A stretch of DNA of 64,000 bases, from NCBI RefSeq assembly GCF_009735585.1, contig NZ_VJVW01000001.1, forward strand, positions 667,698 through 731,697, read 5' to 3'. Within the stretch, counting starts at the first letter, position 1. The number at the start of each line of letters is the position of its first letter. Source of the DNA: Christiangramia aestuarii (GTDB lineage Bacteria > Bacteroidota > Bacteroidia > Flavobacteriales > Flavobacteriaceae). Positions 44,971 through 54,810 of the stretch are shown piece by piece. Under the pieces are notes generated by a model. The model did not search any database, was not told where the DNA came from, and worked only from the letters and a program-made list of their open reading frames with translations. The position numbers and the translations under genes were made by a program.

Positions 44971-45042
44971 TAGTCCGTAGGGGAATCGAACCCCTGTTAC
45001 CAGGATGAAAACCTGGCGTCCTAACCCCTAGACGAACGGACC
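44971..45042 (-). tRNA. tRNA-Glu (anticodon TTC), copy 2
   Basis: The minus-strand sequence folds as a cloverleaf: acceptor GGTCCGT/ACGGACT with a G.U first pair, D-arm, anticodon stem CCAGG/CCTGG with loop TTTTCAT (anticodon TTC), variable TAAC and T-arm AGGGG-TTCGATT-CCCCT. The 72 bases are identical to copy 1. No CCA is encoded. Confidence 0.95.
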
Positions 45043-45111
45043 ATAATCTATTTCAATTTGCAACCCCATTAGTTGCTTTTTAACTCAACACTTCTTCAGT
45101 GTTACTCTTCG

Positions 45112-45183
45112 TAGTCCGTAGGGGAATCGAACCCCTGTTACCAGGATGAAAACCTGGCGTCCTAACCCCTAGACGAACGGACC
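45112..45183 (-). tRNA. tRNA-Glu (anticodon TTC), copy 1
   Basis: Identical in all 72 bases to copy 2 and the first transcribed of the pair. The spacer of 69 bases between the copies contains short inverted repeats (ACACT/AGTGT and GCAAC/GTTGC) that could be processing structures. Confidence 0.95.
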
Positions 45184-45204
45184 GTTTTGTTTCAAATGCG
45201 GATG

Positions 45205-45235
45205 CAAAAATACAACTTTTTTGGAATGCCGCAAA
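45205..45235 (-). promoter_or_regulatory. Consensus promoter for the tRNA-Glu pair
   Basis: On the minus strand TTTG (plus 45232-45235) and TATTTTTG (plus 45205-45212) are separated by exactly 19 bases, a perfect TTTG-N19-TAnnTTTG match. Transcription would start some 15 bases before tRNA copy 1. Confidence 0.8.
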
Positions 45236-45260
45236 TGTTCAGCAAAAAAATTTAAAAAAA

Positions 45261-46739
45261 TTAATAGGCCTTGGCAAAAAGCACTCTCCCCTTAGATGGT
45301 TTTCCAGTTAGAACGCAGTCTCCCGTCTCTTCCTTTCTATCAAAAGGAATACATCTAATAGTAGCTTTTGTAAGTTCCTTGATCTTATTTTCGGTCTCGG
45401 GAGTACCATCCCAGTGAGCCGAAATAAAGCCTCCCTTTTCTTTTAAAACTTTCTTGAAATCCTCAAATGTATCCACTTCAGTAATATGCTCATCACGATA
45501 GCTTTTTGCTTTATCAAAAAGCGTATCCTGAATCTCGGTCATTAAAGCTTTCACCTTATTTACCACTTCAGAATTATTTACAAACTCCTTGGTTAAGGTA
45601 TCCCTTCTGGCAAGCTCAACCGTTCCTTTCTCCAGGTCTTTTGGACCAATCGCTAATCTCACCGGCACTCCCTGCAGCTCATATTGTGCGAACTTCCATC
45701 CAGGCTTCTGGTTATCGTCATCGTCAAATTTAACCGAAATACCCACTGCCTTCAGGTCTCTTACAAGGTCTTTGGCAACTTCTGAGATCGCATCTAGTTG
45801 CTCCTGGCTTCTGTATATTGGAACGATCACCACTTGTACAGGCGCAAGGTTTGGTGGTAGCACCAGACCTTTATCGTCAGAATGTGTCATGATCAAAGCT
45901 CCCATTAACCTGGTAGAAACTCCCCATGAAGTAGCCCATACATGCTCCAATCCACCTTCTTTGGTAGCAAATTTCACATCAAAAGCCTTGGCAAAATTCT
46001 GACCTAAAAAGTGAGAAGTCCCTGCCTGCAGAGCTTTACCGTCCTGCATAAGCGCCTCTATACAATAGGTTTCAAGGGCTCCTGCAAAACGCTCGTTTTC
46101 TGTCTTGCTACCTTTCACGACCGGGATAGCCATGAAATTCTCAGCAAATTCGGCATAGATATCATTCATCAATTCGGTTTCCTGAAGGGCCTCCTCTTTA
46201 GTCGCATGAGCAGTATGACCTTCCTGCCAAAGGAATTCGGCAGTTCTCAGGAACAGCCTTGTTCTCATCTCCCAGCGTACCACGTTGGCCCACTGATTAA
46301 CCTTGATTGGCAGGTCACGATAAGACTGTATCCAGTTACGGTAAGTATTCCAGATGATTGCTTCAGAAGTAGGTCTAACTACCAGTTCTTCTTCCAGCTT
46401 TGCTTCTGGGTCTACCATCAATTTTCCCGGTTTATCCGGATCGTTCTTTAGCCTGTAATGGGTAACCACAGCGCATTCCTTAGCAAATCCTTCTGCATTC
46501 TTCTCTTCAGCTTCAAAAAGACTCTTAGGAACAAATAGCGGAAAGTAGGCATTCTGATGGCCTGTTTCCTTGAACATACGGTCCAGTTCTGCCTGCATTT
46601 TCTCCCAAATGGCATAACCATAAGGTTTGATCACCATACATCCCCGGACGGCAGAATTTTCGGCCAGATCGGCCTTTACTACCAGCTCATTATACCATTT
46701 GGAATAGTCTTCGCTTCGCTTAGTTAGATTCTTACCCAT
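45261..46739 (-). CDS. proS: Prolyl-tRNA synthetase, archaeal/eukaryotic type
   Basis: ProS charges tRNA-Pro. This 492-residue form lacks the large editing insertion of E. coli ProS and instead has a C-terminal domain ending C-I-P-F-D ... D-C-V-L-T-G-K-P ... R-V-L-F-A-K-A-Y, the type-3 layout also found in many Bacteroidota. Class II motif elements R-P-T-S-E and [20 protein letters not shown] are intact. The C-terminal Cys may bind zinc. Confidence 0.95.
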   Translation of the reverse strand: MGKNLTKRSEDYSKWYNELVVKADLAENSAVRGCMVIKPYGYAIWEKMQAELDRMFKETGHQNAYFPLFVPKSLFEAEEKNAEGFAKECAVVTHYRLKNDPDKPGKLMVDPEAKLEEELVVRPTSEAIIWNTYRNWIQSYRDLPIKVNQWANVVRWEMRTRLFLRTAEFLWQEGHTAHATKEEALQETELMNDIYAEFAENFMAIPVVKGSKTENERFAGALETYCIEALMQDGKALQAGTSHFLGQNFAKAFDVKFATKEGGLEHVWATSWGVSTRLMGALIMTHSDDKGLVLPPNLAPVQVVIVPIYRSQEQLDAISEVAKDLVRDLKAVGISVKFDDDDNQKPGWKFAQYELQGVPVRLAIGPKDLEKGTVELARRDTLTKEFVNNSEVVNKVKALMTEIQDTLFDKAKSYRDEHITEVDTFEDFKKVLKEKGGFISAHWDGTPETENKIKELTKATIRCIPFDRKEETGDCVLTGKPSKGRVLFAKAY

Positions 46740-46844
46740 TTCTTGTTATTTGGCATAAAACTTGTATCTTTTACGGTAGTACTTACTAACCGTTCGGGCA
46801 AAACTAGGCATTTTTAGGATGCCCAACAATAAAAAGAATTACCA

Positions 46845-47918
46845 ATGAAACTTTACTACTTTTTCCGAAATAAACTGAACCTGCTCATGGTTCCCGTAGC
46901 GATTTTCGCTTTGGCTTCCTGTAGTTCTTACCAGTATTCTGGTTACGAAACCGATGGTATCTATGGAGAGTCGAGACCGGGTATCTGGGAAAAGGATAAT
47001 CAGCAAACCACCGAGGTAAGACCTAACTCCAATAATTCTTACTACAAGAATCTTTTTGCCCAGCAATCTCAAATGGTTGGTGAAGTATTGGAAAGTGAAG
47101 TATTTACAGATGTTGAGGATTATACTTCAAATGACGGATATGAAAATTATTCTGATGTAGGTGGAGATGTCGCTTACGTTGGAGGAAACGCTCCCTGGGG
47201 TGAAGATCCGGACACCTATACTATCAATGTATTTAACAACGGTTTTATGGGAGGATTTTATAGCCCATGGAGATGGAACTATGGCTTTGGCTGGGGTCCC
47301 GGCTGGGGAGGATTTTATGATCCTTTCTGGGATCCGTTCTGGGGACCATGGGGTCCGGGCTGGGGACCAGGTTGGGGTCCAGGCTGGCGTGCCGGATGGG
47401 CCTTTAATGGCGGATTTGGATTCGGTTTTGGATATGGATATGGCGGATGGTATTACCCATATCACAACTACAGATTTTACCCATATTACAACGATCATAT
47501 AGTATATAATAGGACACCAAGAAGTTCTTATACCTCCAGAGCAAGAAATACTGCGAATACCAGGAGCAGTTATTCCAGAAGGATCAGCGAAATCAGAAAC
47601 TCAAGGTCAGACTATGGCACCTCCAGGGTACGAAATAGCGCCAGAAGAGACGAAAATTCTGGCATGTACACTAGGTCTAGCAGAAGAAGAGATTCAGGCA
47701 GATCATACGAAAGTTCTAATAGAACAAGAAGTAGTTCTCCTACTTATCAGCGAAGATCCACAAGTAATTCACGGAGCTACCGCTCTTCTCCTACAAGGAG
47801 TAGCTCTTCAAGATCTAGCGTGAGAAGTTCAGGCAGCTCCAGAAGTTCTGGCTCTGCTACAAGAAGCTCAGGTGGCGGTAGATCAAGTTCCCGAGGCGGA
47901 GGTCGTGGAAATCGATAA
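46845..47918 (+). CDS. Low-complexity W/G- and S/R-rich lipoprotein
   Basis: A 357-residue lipoprotein (A-L-A-S-C, Cys26) with three regions: an N-terminal Asn/Ser/Tyr part (27-125), a dense W-G-P-G-W repeat core (about 140-210; W-G-P-G-W-G-P-G-W-G-P and F-G-F-G-F-G-Y-G-Y) and a Ser/Arg-rich tail (about 220-357). No enzyme motif is seen. It looks like a structural or adhesive envelope protein; relatives exist in other Flavobacteriaceae beside proS (from memory). The tail is highly basic. Confidence 0.85.
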   Translation: MKLYYFFRNKLNLLMVPVAIFALASCSSYQYSGYETDGIYGESRPGIWEKDNQQTTEVRPNSNNSYYKNLFAQQSQMVGEVLESEVFTDVEDYTSNDGYENYSDVGGDVAYVGGNAPWGEDPDTYTINVFNNGFMGGFYSPWRWNYGFGWGPGWGGFYDPFWDPFWGPWGPGWGPGWGPGWRAGWAFNGGFGFGFGYGYGGWYYPYHNYRFYPYYNDHIVYNRTPRSSYTSRARNTANTRSSYSRRISEIRNSRSDYGTSRVRNSARRDENSGMYTRSSRRRDSGRSYESSNRTRSSSPTYQRRSTSNSRSYRSSPTRSSSSRSSVRSSGSSRSSGSATRSSGGGRSSSRGGGRGNR

Positions 47919-47937
47919 GAAAGAAAATGATAAATCT

Positions 47938-47974
47938 AAAACCTTGCAGGCGAAATGTCTGTGAGGTTTTTTTA
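47938..47974 (+). terminator. Terminator after the W/G-rich lipoprotein gene
   Basis: AAACCT (47938-47944 region) pairs with AGGTTT (47963-47969) around an inner CAG/CTG, then T residues. The internal loop weakens it. Confidence 0.6.
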
Positions 47975-47992
47975 TAAAAAAGGTTCTTGAAA

Positions 47993-49474
47993 ATGAAAAA
48001 ATTATTACTCTTTATAGGCATTATAAGCGCCACTTCACTTATGAATGCCCAGGAATTAAAAGATGCTTACCGCTATACCCATAGCGAGCTAACTGGTACA
48101 GCACGATACATGGGAATGAGTGGAGCTTTTGGAGCCCTGGGTGGTGACATCTCAGCGATGGCACTGAACCCTGCTTCGTCTGCCGTATTTTTATCCAGTA
48201 CCGCTACGGTAAGTCTAGGCTATCGCAACATGGCGAACGACATAAGCTTTAATGATGGCCGAAGCACTAGTGAGCAGGATGATTTCGACTTGAATAACAT
48301 TGGGGGCGTATTTGTTTTTAGCGGAAACGATGAAAATGACTGGCGCAAATTTTCCCTTGGAATAAATTACAACACCGAATCTATTTACGAAGAGAATTAT
48401 TTTGTCCAGGGAAACTCTTCCAGTTCTATAGACCAGTATTTTCTTGATTATGCCCAGGGCGTACCTTTTGAGCTAATTAAAGGAAGTAATTATGCGGCGG
48501 AATATTCCTTTCTAGGTAGAAATTACGGATATGGCTATCAACAGGCATATCTGGGCTATCAAGCATTTATTATTGATCCAGTAGAAATTAATGATGGCAA
48601 CACCGAATATTTTTCACTTATAGCTCCAGGAAATTTTGACCAGGAATACAGATATGCCGCTACCGGACTTAACGGAAAACTAACTTTTAATCTGGGTACG
48701 CAGTACAAAGATTTTCTATACCTGGGACTAAATCTTAACTCTCATTTTATCAACTATGAAAACGTAACGCGTTTTAACGAATTCAATGATAATTCAGGAA
48801 GCGAAACTACCGAAGTTTATTTTGGGAATAGCCTTTATACCAACGGTGATGGTTTTTCCTTTCAACTGGGAGGTATAGCAAAAGTGACAGATAATTTAAG
48901 GCTGGGACTTACTTATGATTCCCCTACCTGGTATACCATCAGGGAAGAAGCCACTCAGTTCCTGGATTCCAATAATTCTTTAGATGAATTCGTGAGCGTT
49001 TTTCCCCAAGTAGTAAATGTTTATCCCGAATACCGCCTCAGGACACCTTCAAAATTCAACGGAAGCATCGCATATCTTTTCGGCAAGCAGGGGCTTATAA
49101 GTTTCGATTACAGCTGGAAGGACTATTCGAACATTAAATTCAGCTCTGGTTTTGATATAGGTTATGGCGAATTGAACAATGCCATTTCTGAAGAAATGAA
49201 AGCCGTTTCCACCTTCAAAATTGGTGGAGAATACAGGATCTCGAGCTTCAGCCTTAGAGGCGGATTTAGATTCGAGGAAAGTCCTTTCCAGGATTCATAT
49301 GTAGGTGATCTTAATGGCTACAGCGCTGGATTAGGATATAGTTTTGGAAGCTTTAATGTTGATCTGGCCTACACCAACGCAAGCTATAAGGATTCTTCAA
49401 CCGGCTTCATCCGGCCAAGCACCCTGGATCGCGACCTCTCAAAAGTGGTCCTCTCCCTAAGCTTCGGATTATAA
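47993..49474 (+). CDS. OmpP1/FadL/TodX family outer membrane transport protein
   Basis: A 493-residue protein with a signal peptide (K-K-L-L-L-F-I-G-I-I, cut near A-Q) and the family N-terminus Y-R-Y-T-H-S-E-L-T-G-T-A-R-Y-M-G-M-S-G-A-F-G-A-L-G-G-D. It then shows alternating strands to a C-terminal L-S-L-S-F-G-L, all expected for a FadL-type beta-barrel that lets hydrophobic molecules pass the outer membrane. I choose the ATG at 47993; a TTG at 47987 is two codons upstream. The substrate is unknown. Confidence 0.9.
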   Translation: MKKLLLFIGIISATSLMNAQELKDAYRYTHSELTGTARYMGMSGAFGALGGDISAMALNPASSAVFLSSTATVSLGYRNMANDISFNDGRSTSEQDDFDLNNIGGVFVFSGNDENDWRKFSLGINYNTESIYEENYFVQGNSSSSIDQYFLDYAQGVPFELIKGSNYAAEYSFLGRNYGYGYQQAYLGYQAFIIDPVEINDGNTEYFSLIAPGNFDQEYRYAATGLNGKLTFNLGTQYKDFLYLGLNLNSHFINYENVTRFNEFNDNSGSETTEVYFGNSLYTNGDGFSFQLGGIAKVTDNLRLGLTYDSPTWYTIREEATQFLDSNNSLDEFVSVFPQVVNVYPEYRLRTPSKFNGSIAYLFGKQGLISFDYSWKDYSNIKFSSGFDIGYGELNNAISEEMKAVSTFKIGGEYRISSFSLRGGFRFEESPFQDSYVGDLNGYSAGLGYSFGSFNVDLAYTNASYKDSSTGFIRPSTLDRDLSKVVLSLSFGL

Positions 49475-49491
49475 AAAAAGCATTCAATCTT

Positions 49492-49517
49492 AAAGCGTCT
49501 CATCGAGGCGCTTTTTT
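49492..49517. terminator. Bidirectional terminator (OmpP1 / T9SS cargo gene)
   Basis: AAAGCGTCT (49492-49500) pairs with AGGCGCTTT (49506-49514) with one wobble, followed by T residues. The T-run reaches the stop of the convergent gene at 49516. Confidence 0.75.
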
Positions 49518-51351
49518 ATCTCATCAAGGTGAAATTAGACATATACTCCTGGTATTTACCGGTCTTTTCATCTACGAACTCCACCCTGAACCAGTAATCA
49601 TCTGCCGGTAGATCGCTCCCATTATAGGTCCCGTCCCAGCCTTTAGCCGAAGGATTGAGCTTTGTAATGAGTTTCCCATACCTGTCAAAAACGTACAACC
49701 TTTTAATACTGATATTACTATCTGTGATCAGGTTCCAATTATCATTATAACCATCAGAATTCGGAGTGAAAAACCTGGGATAACCCACCAGGAAAAAACT
49801 TTCACTGGTTATTACCCCGCAACCGTTCAATTCCCTGGCCGTAATGGTATGATCACCTGGGGGCACCTTACGGAAGATCTCGCTGGCCTGCCAGTTACCG
49901 TTATCCAGCCGGTATTCGAATTCAGCATATTCTTCTCCAATAAAATTCTCCGGAGTGGCGGTAACGGTGTAACCCTCTCCAAAATCTGAGCCTGAGATAT
50001 CAATGCTAAGTATTTTAGGTTCAGAAACAGCGGCCACCAAGGTGGTAAACTCGAGCTCACAACCAGACTCAGGATGATCTATGATCACTCGTACCTGTGA
50101 ACCTGAAGGCAGATCAGTAAAAGTAACCACGGCATCTGTACTTATGATATTATTATCATCGATCCATTCATAGGTATAATCAGGTCCCAGGTCCAGCCCC
50201 AGGCTTACGGGATTGACCAGGTTCATATTCTCGTCTACACAAAAAACCGAAAATTCACCAAGATCATAATCTGGAAAATCGAATGTATTGAGCTGAAAAC
50301 TTTCTGAGGGTGAGATACATCCACTTTCCCGGTCTATCACTTCTGCGAATATCGTTTTTCCTTCCTGGTAAGGATAGGTTTGCGGCTGAGCTATCCTGTC
50401 CAGGTTCTCCAGATCTTCTTCACTTTCGTAATAATAAACCTCATAGTCACCGGGACCATTTGGACCAACCAGGTCTTCATAACTTTCGGTAAGATCTATC
50501 ACCTCTACATCCTCCTGGCAAACGGCCAGGTTATCCAGCTCTCCGATCACCGGACTATCGTAGAAAGTGATATTCACATCATCCTCTTCGGTTTTGTTTT
50601 CCACGGTATCTGTAACAATGAGCTTGTAATTACCATTTTCAGTAACGGTTAACGTAGGCCCATCCTCCCCCACTATCCTGTCGTACTGGGAGGTGTTTTC
50701 ATTAAACACGAACCATTCGTAAATTTCAGCCTCATTGGTAGTACCATCAAGAATATACTGGTCATCATCACAAACCGAAATATTATCCCCAAGATCCAGG
50801 TCCAGAATAGAGCAATCTGTAGAACCACTTCCTGTATTGGTTTGCTGAAGGCTGATATAACCGGGTACCTGCTCAAAATTAGTTATGAGCACCACATAAA
50901 CTTCGCTTGCCTGCGCATTGGGAATAGACATGGTTTCAATGGCATCTGGCAGGTAACTGCAGTCCACGATCCTGGCTCCGCTCAATGCTGAACCGGTACA
51001 ATAATCATCTCCCCGCTCGAAAGGCCCCCAAACCACGAAATCCACATCAAGTGGTGCTCCGGTATTGTTCGAATTTTCGAACTGGGAAATTCTAAAGGTA
51101 AGATCTCCTGCCTCTTCGATCTGAAGAAAGAACCATGCGGGATATGGCTGCTCTTCCAGGCATCCGTAATTTGGACCAGGCTCTCCTCGTATTTGTTCGC
51201 TATTGGTGAAGTTCGAATTCGGAAAGGTAAGTCGTTCATCCCCGGCACAGAAAGGCTCTATGTCTGCACAAAGCGTACCCTGCCCATAGACAGCATTCAT
51301 TGAAATGCTACTAAAAATCAGGACGATTAGTATTTTAAAAATCTTTGCCAT
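49516..51351 (-). CDS. T9SS type B sorting-domain secreted protein
   Basis: A 611-residue protein starting M-A-K-I-F-K-I-L-I-V-L-I-F with a signal peptide cut near A-V-Y-G-Q. It holds several Ig-like or PKD-like beta segments (about 190-520) and ends with the type-B C-terminal domain F-F-T-P-N-S-D-G-Y-N-D-N-W, then L-Y-V-F-D-R-Y-G-K-L and W-D-G-T-Y-N-G-S-D-L-P-A-D-D-Y-W-F. That domain directs export by the type IX system to the cell surface or medium. An acidic pI and many Asp/Glu are evident. No enzymatic module is seen. Confidence 0.9.
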   Translation of the reverse strand: MAKIFKILIVLIFSSISMNAVYGQGTLCADIEPFCAGDERLTFPNSNFTNSEQIRGEPGPNYGCLEEQPYPAWFFLQIEEAGDLTFRISQFENSNNTGAPLDVDFVVWGPFERGDDYCTGSALSGARIVDCSYLPDAIETMSIPNAQASEVYVVLITNFEQVPGYISLQQTNTGSGSTDCSILDLDLGDNISVCDDDQYILDGTTNEAEIYEWFVFNENTSQYDRIVGEDGPTLTVTENGNYKLIVTDTVENKTEEDDVNITFYDSPVIGELDNLAVCQEDVEVIDLTESYEDLVGPNGPGDYEVYYYESEEDLENLDRIAQPQTYPYQEGKTIFAEVIDRESGCISPSESFQLNTFDFPDYDLGEFSVFCVDENMNLVNPVSLGLDLGPDYTYEWIDDNNIISTDAVVTFTDLPSGSQVRVIIDHPESGCELEFTTLVAAVSEPKILSIDISGSDFGEGYTVTATPENFIGEEYAEFEYRLDNGNWQASEIFRKVPPGDHTITARELNGCGVITSESFFLVGYPRFFTPNSDGYNDNWNLITDSNISIKRLYVFDRYGKLITKLNPSAKGWDGTYNGSDLPADDYWFRVEFVDEKTGKYQEYMSNFTLMR

Positions 51352-51450
51352 TCCCGCCGTCACCTTAACCTGTGCAAAATATGAAATATAAGGCAGAACG
51401 CCACTTCAGCTATATTGATTTTTGAATACTGCTAAAACCTTATAAATATG

Positions 51451-51458
51451 TATCTTTG
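51451..51458 (+). promoter_or_regulatory. -7 box (TATCTTTG) before folE
   Basis: TATCTTTG matches TAnnTTTG, 41 bases before the folE ATG. A TTTG lies 26 bases upstream, farther than the usual 19-21. Confidence 0.5.
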
Positions 51459-51499
51459 CAAGCCAATACGGTTTATACCGACTATTATTGCAAAAACGC

Positions 51500-52177
51500 A
51501 TGAAAGTAGACAAAATATTGAACGAAATTGAAGAAATGGGTGATGCCCATGCCAGCAGTAGTGCAAACACGCCTTTAAGAGAAGATGCTTTTGAAAAGAC
51601 CGATGCAGAAAAGATCGATCTTATTAAGGAAGACGTAAGAAACATCCTTGATACCTTAGGCCTGGATCTTAACGATGACAGCTTGAAAGGAACTCCTCTA
51701 AGAGTAGCAAAAATGTTCGTGAACGAGGTTTTCGCGGGTCTTCATCCCAAGAGAAAACCTAAGGCTTCTACCTTTGAAAATAAATACAAGTATGGTGAGA
51801 TGCTTGTAGAGAAAAACATTACCGTTTACTCTACCTGTGAGCACCACCTGCTTCCTATCGTAGGAAGGGCCCATGTTGCTTATATCTCTAATGGCACCGT
51901 GGTAGGACTTTCTAAAATGAACAGGATAGTAGACTATTTTGCGAAAAGACCTCAGGTACAGGAAAGAATGACCATGCAGATCGTGCATGAATTACAGAAT
52001 GTACTGGGAACTCCAGATGTAGCCTGTGTAGTAGACGCAAAACACCTTTGTGTAAACAGCCGCGGAATCAGGGACATCGAAAGCAGTACCGTGACCAGCG
52101 AATTTGGAGGAGCTTTTAAAAAGAAAGAAGTTCGCAGAGAATTTCTGGATTATATTAAATTAGACACTTCGTTCTAA
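51500..52177 (+). CDS. folE: GTP cyclohydrolase I
   Basis: FolE converts GTP to dihydroneopterin triphosphate, the first step of folate and biopterin-like synthesis. The start M-K-V-D-K-I-L gives 225 residues; a TTG at 51488 is not preferred. The zinc ligands are Cys113 and His116 (S-T-C-E-H-H) and Cys184 (K-H-L-C-V), each +3 from E. coli Cys110/His113/Cys181. The substrate region V-V-G-L-S-K is intact. cysS follows after 23 bases. Confidence 0.96.
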   Translation: MKVDKILNEIEEMGDAHASSSANTPLREDAFEKTDAEKIDLIKEDVRNILDTLGLDLNDDSLKGTPLRVAKMFVNEVFAGLHPKRKPKASTFENKYKYGEMLVEKNITVYSTCEHHLLPIVGRAHVAYISNGTVVGLSKMNRIVDYFAKRPQVQERMTMQIVHELQNVLGTPDVACVVDAKHLCVNSRGIRDIESSTVTSEFGGAFKKKEVRREFLDYIKLDTSF

Positions 52178-52200
52178 TAAATCAATAAATATCTTATTAC

Positions 52201-53685
52201 ATGGCGCTATACCAGGAACAAAGCCTGAAGCTTTATAATTCCATGAGCGGTGAAAAAGAAACTTTCACCCCGATCAACGAAGGAAATGTAGGTATGTACG
52301 TTTGTGGCCCAACGGTCTACAGCAATGTACATTTAGGAAATTGCCGAACCTTCATTTCTTTTGATCTTGTTTTCAGATACCTGAAACATCTTGGATATAA
52401 AGTTCGCTATGTAAGAAATATTACCGATGCCGGGCACTTGGAAAATGATGCCGACAGCGGTGAGGACCGAATTTCGAAAAAAGCCAGGCTGGAACAGATC
52501 GAGCCTATGGAAGTCGTTCAGAAATATACGGTAGACTTCCATAATATCCTTCAGAAATTCAATAATCTTCCGCCAAGCATTGAGCCTACGGCGACAGGGC
52601 ATATTGTAGAACAGATTGAGATCATTAAAACCATTCTCGATAATGGTTATGCTTACGAGGCTAACGGATCGGTTTACTTTGACGTATTAAAATTCAATAA
52701 GGATCATTCCTACGGTAAACTTAGCGGCAGAGCGATTGAAGACATGATCGCCAACACCCGTGAACTTGCCGCACAAAGCGATAAAAGGAATCCGCAGGAT
52801 TTTGCCTTATGGAAAAAGGCCGAACCACAGCATATTATGAGATGGCCTTCGCCATGGAGCGACGGATTCCCGGGCTGGCACCTGGAATGTACAGTGATGA
52901 GCACGAAATACCTTGGTGAAGAGTTTGATATTCATGGTGGTGGAATGGACCTTAAATTCCCGCACCATGAGTGTGAGATCGCCCAGGGTGAAGCCGCAAC
53001 GGGTAAATCTCCTGTTAATTACTGGCTTCATGCAAACATGCTCACCCTTAATGGGAAGAAAATGGCCAAAAGTACCGGGAATTTCATTCTACCTGAGCAG
53101 ATCTTCACCGGAAACAACGACGTGCTTACCAAGGCATTTTCACCTAATGTGGTCAGGTTCTTTATACTTCAGGCACATTATCGCAGTATCCTGGATTTTT
53201 CCAGCGAAGCCCTACTGGGAAGCGAAAAAGGCTTTAATAGGTTAATGGAAGCTTATCATTCCGTGGAAGACCTTCCGGTTTCAGATAAATCTGATTTTAA
53301 GCTGGCAGAATGGAAGCAATCCTGCTATGATGCCATGAACGATGACTTTAACAGCCCGATCGTTATCGCCAGGCTGTTTGACGCCGTGAAGACCATTAAC
53401 AGCATCAAAGAAGGAAGTATTTCCATCAGCAAGGAAGACCGCGATGAACTAAAAAGCAGCATGAGCGCCTTCATGTTCGATATTCTAGGCCTGGTAGATG
53501 CTGTTTCAGAAAATGACAACGGCGAGGATAAACTTTCCGGCACCATCGAACTTCTTATCAAATTAAGGGCTGAAGCAAGAAATAATAAGAATTTTGCGCT
53601 GAGCGACCAGATACGTGACCGCCTTCAGGAAATAGGAATCCAATTAAAGGACGGGAAAGAAGGAACCACCTTCTCCGTTAAATAA
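52201..53685 (+). CDS. cysS: Cysteinyl-tRNA synthetase
   Basis: CysS charges tRNA-Cys. In 494 residues I see the zinc Cys in Y-V-C-G-P-T-V-Y, the HIGH-like H-L-G-N in S-N-V-H-L-G-N-C, the second zinc group W-H-L-E-C-T and H-H-E-C-E, and the K-M-S-K-S-like K-M-A-K-S-T-G-N. The C-terminal helical domain ends normally. yidD begins 9 bases downstream, so folE-cysS-yidD-lgt may form one transcript. Confidence 0.96.
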   Translation: MALYQEQSLKLYNSMSGEKETFTPINEGNVGMYVCGPTVYSNVHLGNCRTFISFDLVFRYLKHLGYKVRYVRNITDAGHLENDADSGEDRISKKARLEQIEPMEVVQKYTVDFHNILQKFNNLPPSIEPTATGHIVEQIEIIKTILDNGYAYEANGSVYFDVLKFNKDHSYGKLSGRAIEDMIANTRELAAQSDKRNPQDFALWKKAEPQHIMRWPSPWSDGFPGWHLECTVMSTKYLGEEFDIHGGGMDLKFPHHECEIAQGEAATGKSPVNYWLHANMLTLNGKKMAKSTGNFILPEQIFTGNNDVLTKAFSPNVVRFFILQAHYRSILDFSSEALLGSEKGFNRLMEAYHSVEDLPVSDKSDFKLAEWKQSCYDAMNDDFNSPIVIARLFDAVKTINSIKEGSISISKEDRDELKSSMSAFMFDILGLVDAVSENDNGEDKLSGTIELLIKLRAEARNNKNFALSDQIRDRLQEIGIQLKDGKEGTTFSVK

Positions 53686-53694
53686 GCTTTTTGT

Positions 53695-53943
53695 ATGCTG
53701 AACCGATGGTTAAGTAAAATATTGACCTCCCTGGTTCAGTTCTACAGGAAATTCATTTCTCCTCTTACTCCAGCCTCCTGCAGATACCAGCCAACCTGTT
53801 CTAGCTATATGCTCGAAGCCATAGAATTGCATGGTCCAATCAAAGGCTTCTGGATGGGATTAAAACGCATTGCCAGATGCCACCCCTGGGGAGGTTCGGG
53901 CTACGATCCCGTTCCGGGAAAATCCGATGACAAATCTGCCTAA
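53695..53943 (+). CDS. yidD: Membrane protein insertion efficiency factor YidD
   Basis: An 82-residue protein with an amphipathic N-terminus ([19 protein letters not shown]) and the conserved [12 protein letters not shown]-x-x-K-G and [14 protein letters not shown]. YidD aids YidC-dependent insertion at the inner membrane. It is separated from its usual rnpA-yidC context and placed between cysS and lgt. Confidence 0.93.
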   Translation: MLNRWLSKILTSLVQFYRKFISPLTPASCRYQPTCSSYMLEAIELHGPIKGFWMGLKRIARCHPWGGSGYDPVPGKSDDKSA

Positions 53944-53988
53944 AGAATCGGCAAATACGTATATTTACGGCTAATCAAAAAAATAAAT

Positions 53989-54810
53989 ATGCTGCTTAAT
54001 GCCATTCACTGGAATCCTTCAGAAGGATTGGATTTAGGATTTTTTACACTTCACTACTATAGCTTAATGTTTCTTATCGCCTTCACCCTGGGCTGGTATA
54101 TTATGAAAAGCATCTATAACAGGGAAGGAATGCCTATCGCATATTTAGATTCTCTATTTATCTACACCGTTCTCGCCACTCTTATTGGAGCAAGACTAGG
54201 TCATGTGATCTTTTACGACTGGGAGTATTTTCAGAACCACCTTTTAGAGATATTTCTACCGGTAAGGTTCGAACCGGAATTCGAATTTACAGGCTTTAGA
54301 GGACTTGCCAGCCATGGTGCCGCCATAGGTATTATTGTGGCCATGTATCTTTACGCAAAAAGGGTCATTCAGAAACCAGTATTATGGATCCTGGACAGGA
54401 TCGTGATCCCGGTAGCCAGTGGAGCCATTTTCGTAAGAATAGGGAATTTCATCAATTCAGAGATCATAGGGAAACCAACCAATTCAGATTACGGGGTGAT
54501 CTTCGAAAAACTGGGCGAGGACTTTCCGCGACACCCGGCCCAATTATACGAATCTGCCTGTTACCTGGCCATTTTTCTAATTCTTTGGTTCTTATACTGG
54601 AAAACGGAAAAGCGCTTTAAAACCGGCTATATATTTGGCCTGTTCCTTGTATTGCTTTGGACAGTTAGATTCTTTATAGAATTTATTAAAGAACCACAGG
54701 TGGGCGAACGCGCAAACTGGTTATTAAATACCGGACAATGGTTAAGCATTCCATTCGTGATCGCCGGTCTTTACTTTATGTACAGGCCTGTTAAACCAAA
54801 AACGGTATGA
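53989..54810 (+). CDS. lgt: Prolipoprotein diacylglyceryl transferase
   Basis: Lgt transfers diacylglycerol from phosphatidylglycerol to the lipobox Cys of prolipoproteins. The 273-residue protein has about seven spans and the signature G-A-R-L-G-H, R-I-G-N-F-I-N-S-E-I-I-G and R-H-P-A-Q-L-Y-E-S (His and Gln in the catalytic region). It is the enzyme that would mature the several lipoproteins of this window. Its last four bases overlap the DUF192 gene start (ATGA). Confidence 0.95.
   Translation: MLLNAIHWNPSEGLDLGFFTLHYYSLMFLIAFTLGWYIMKSIYNREGMPIAYLDSLFIYTVLATLIGARLGHVIFYDWEYFQNHLLEIFLPVRFEPEFEFTGFRGLASHGAAIGIIVAMYLYAKRVIQKPVLWILDRIVIPVASGAIFVRIGNFINSEIIGKPTNSDYGVIFEKLGEDFPRHPAQLYESACYLAIFLILWFLYWKTEKRFKTGYIFGLFLVLLWTVRFFIEFIKEPQVGERANWLLNTGQWLSIPFVIAGLYFMYRPVKPKTV

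Noticed and set aside
44971-45183. Tandem tRNA-Glu copies as an integration (att) scar
   Set aside because: The copies are complete identical genes with a promoter and housekeeping neighbours; there is no integrase, partial tRNA copy or compositional break.
45589-46002. Reading frame antisense to proS
   Set aside because: Shadow frame of a conserved synthetase; no family signature.
47614-47823. Alternate plus-strand frame in the W/G-rich lipoprotein gene
   Set aside because: Arises from the repetitive Ser/Arg codons; Ala/Leu-rich product without start context.
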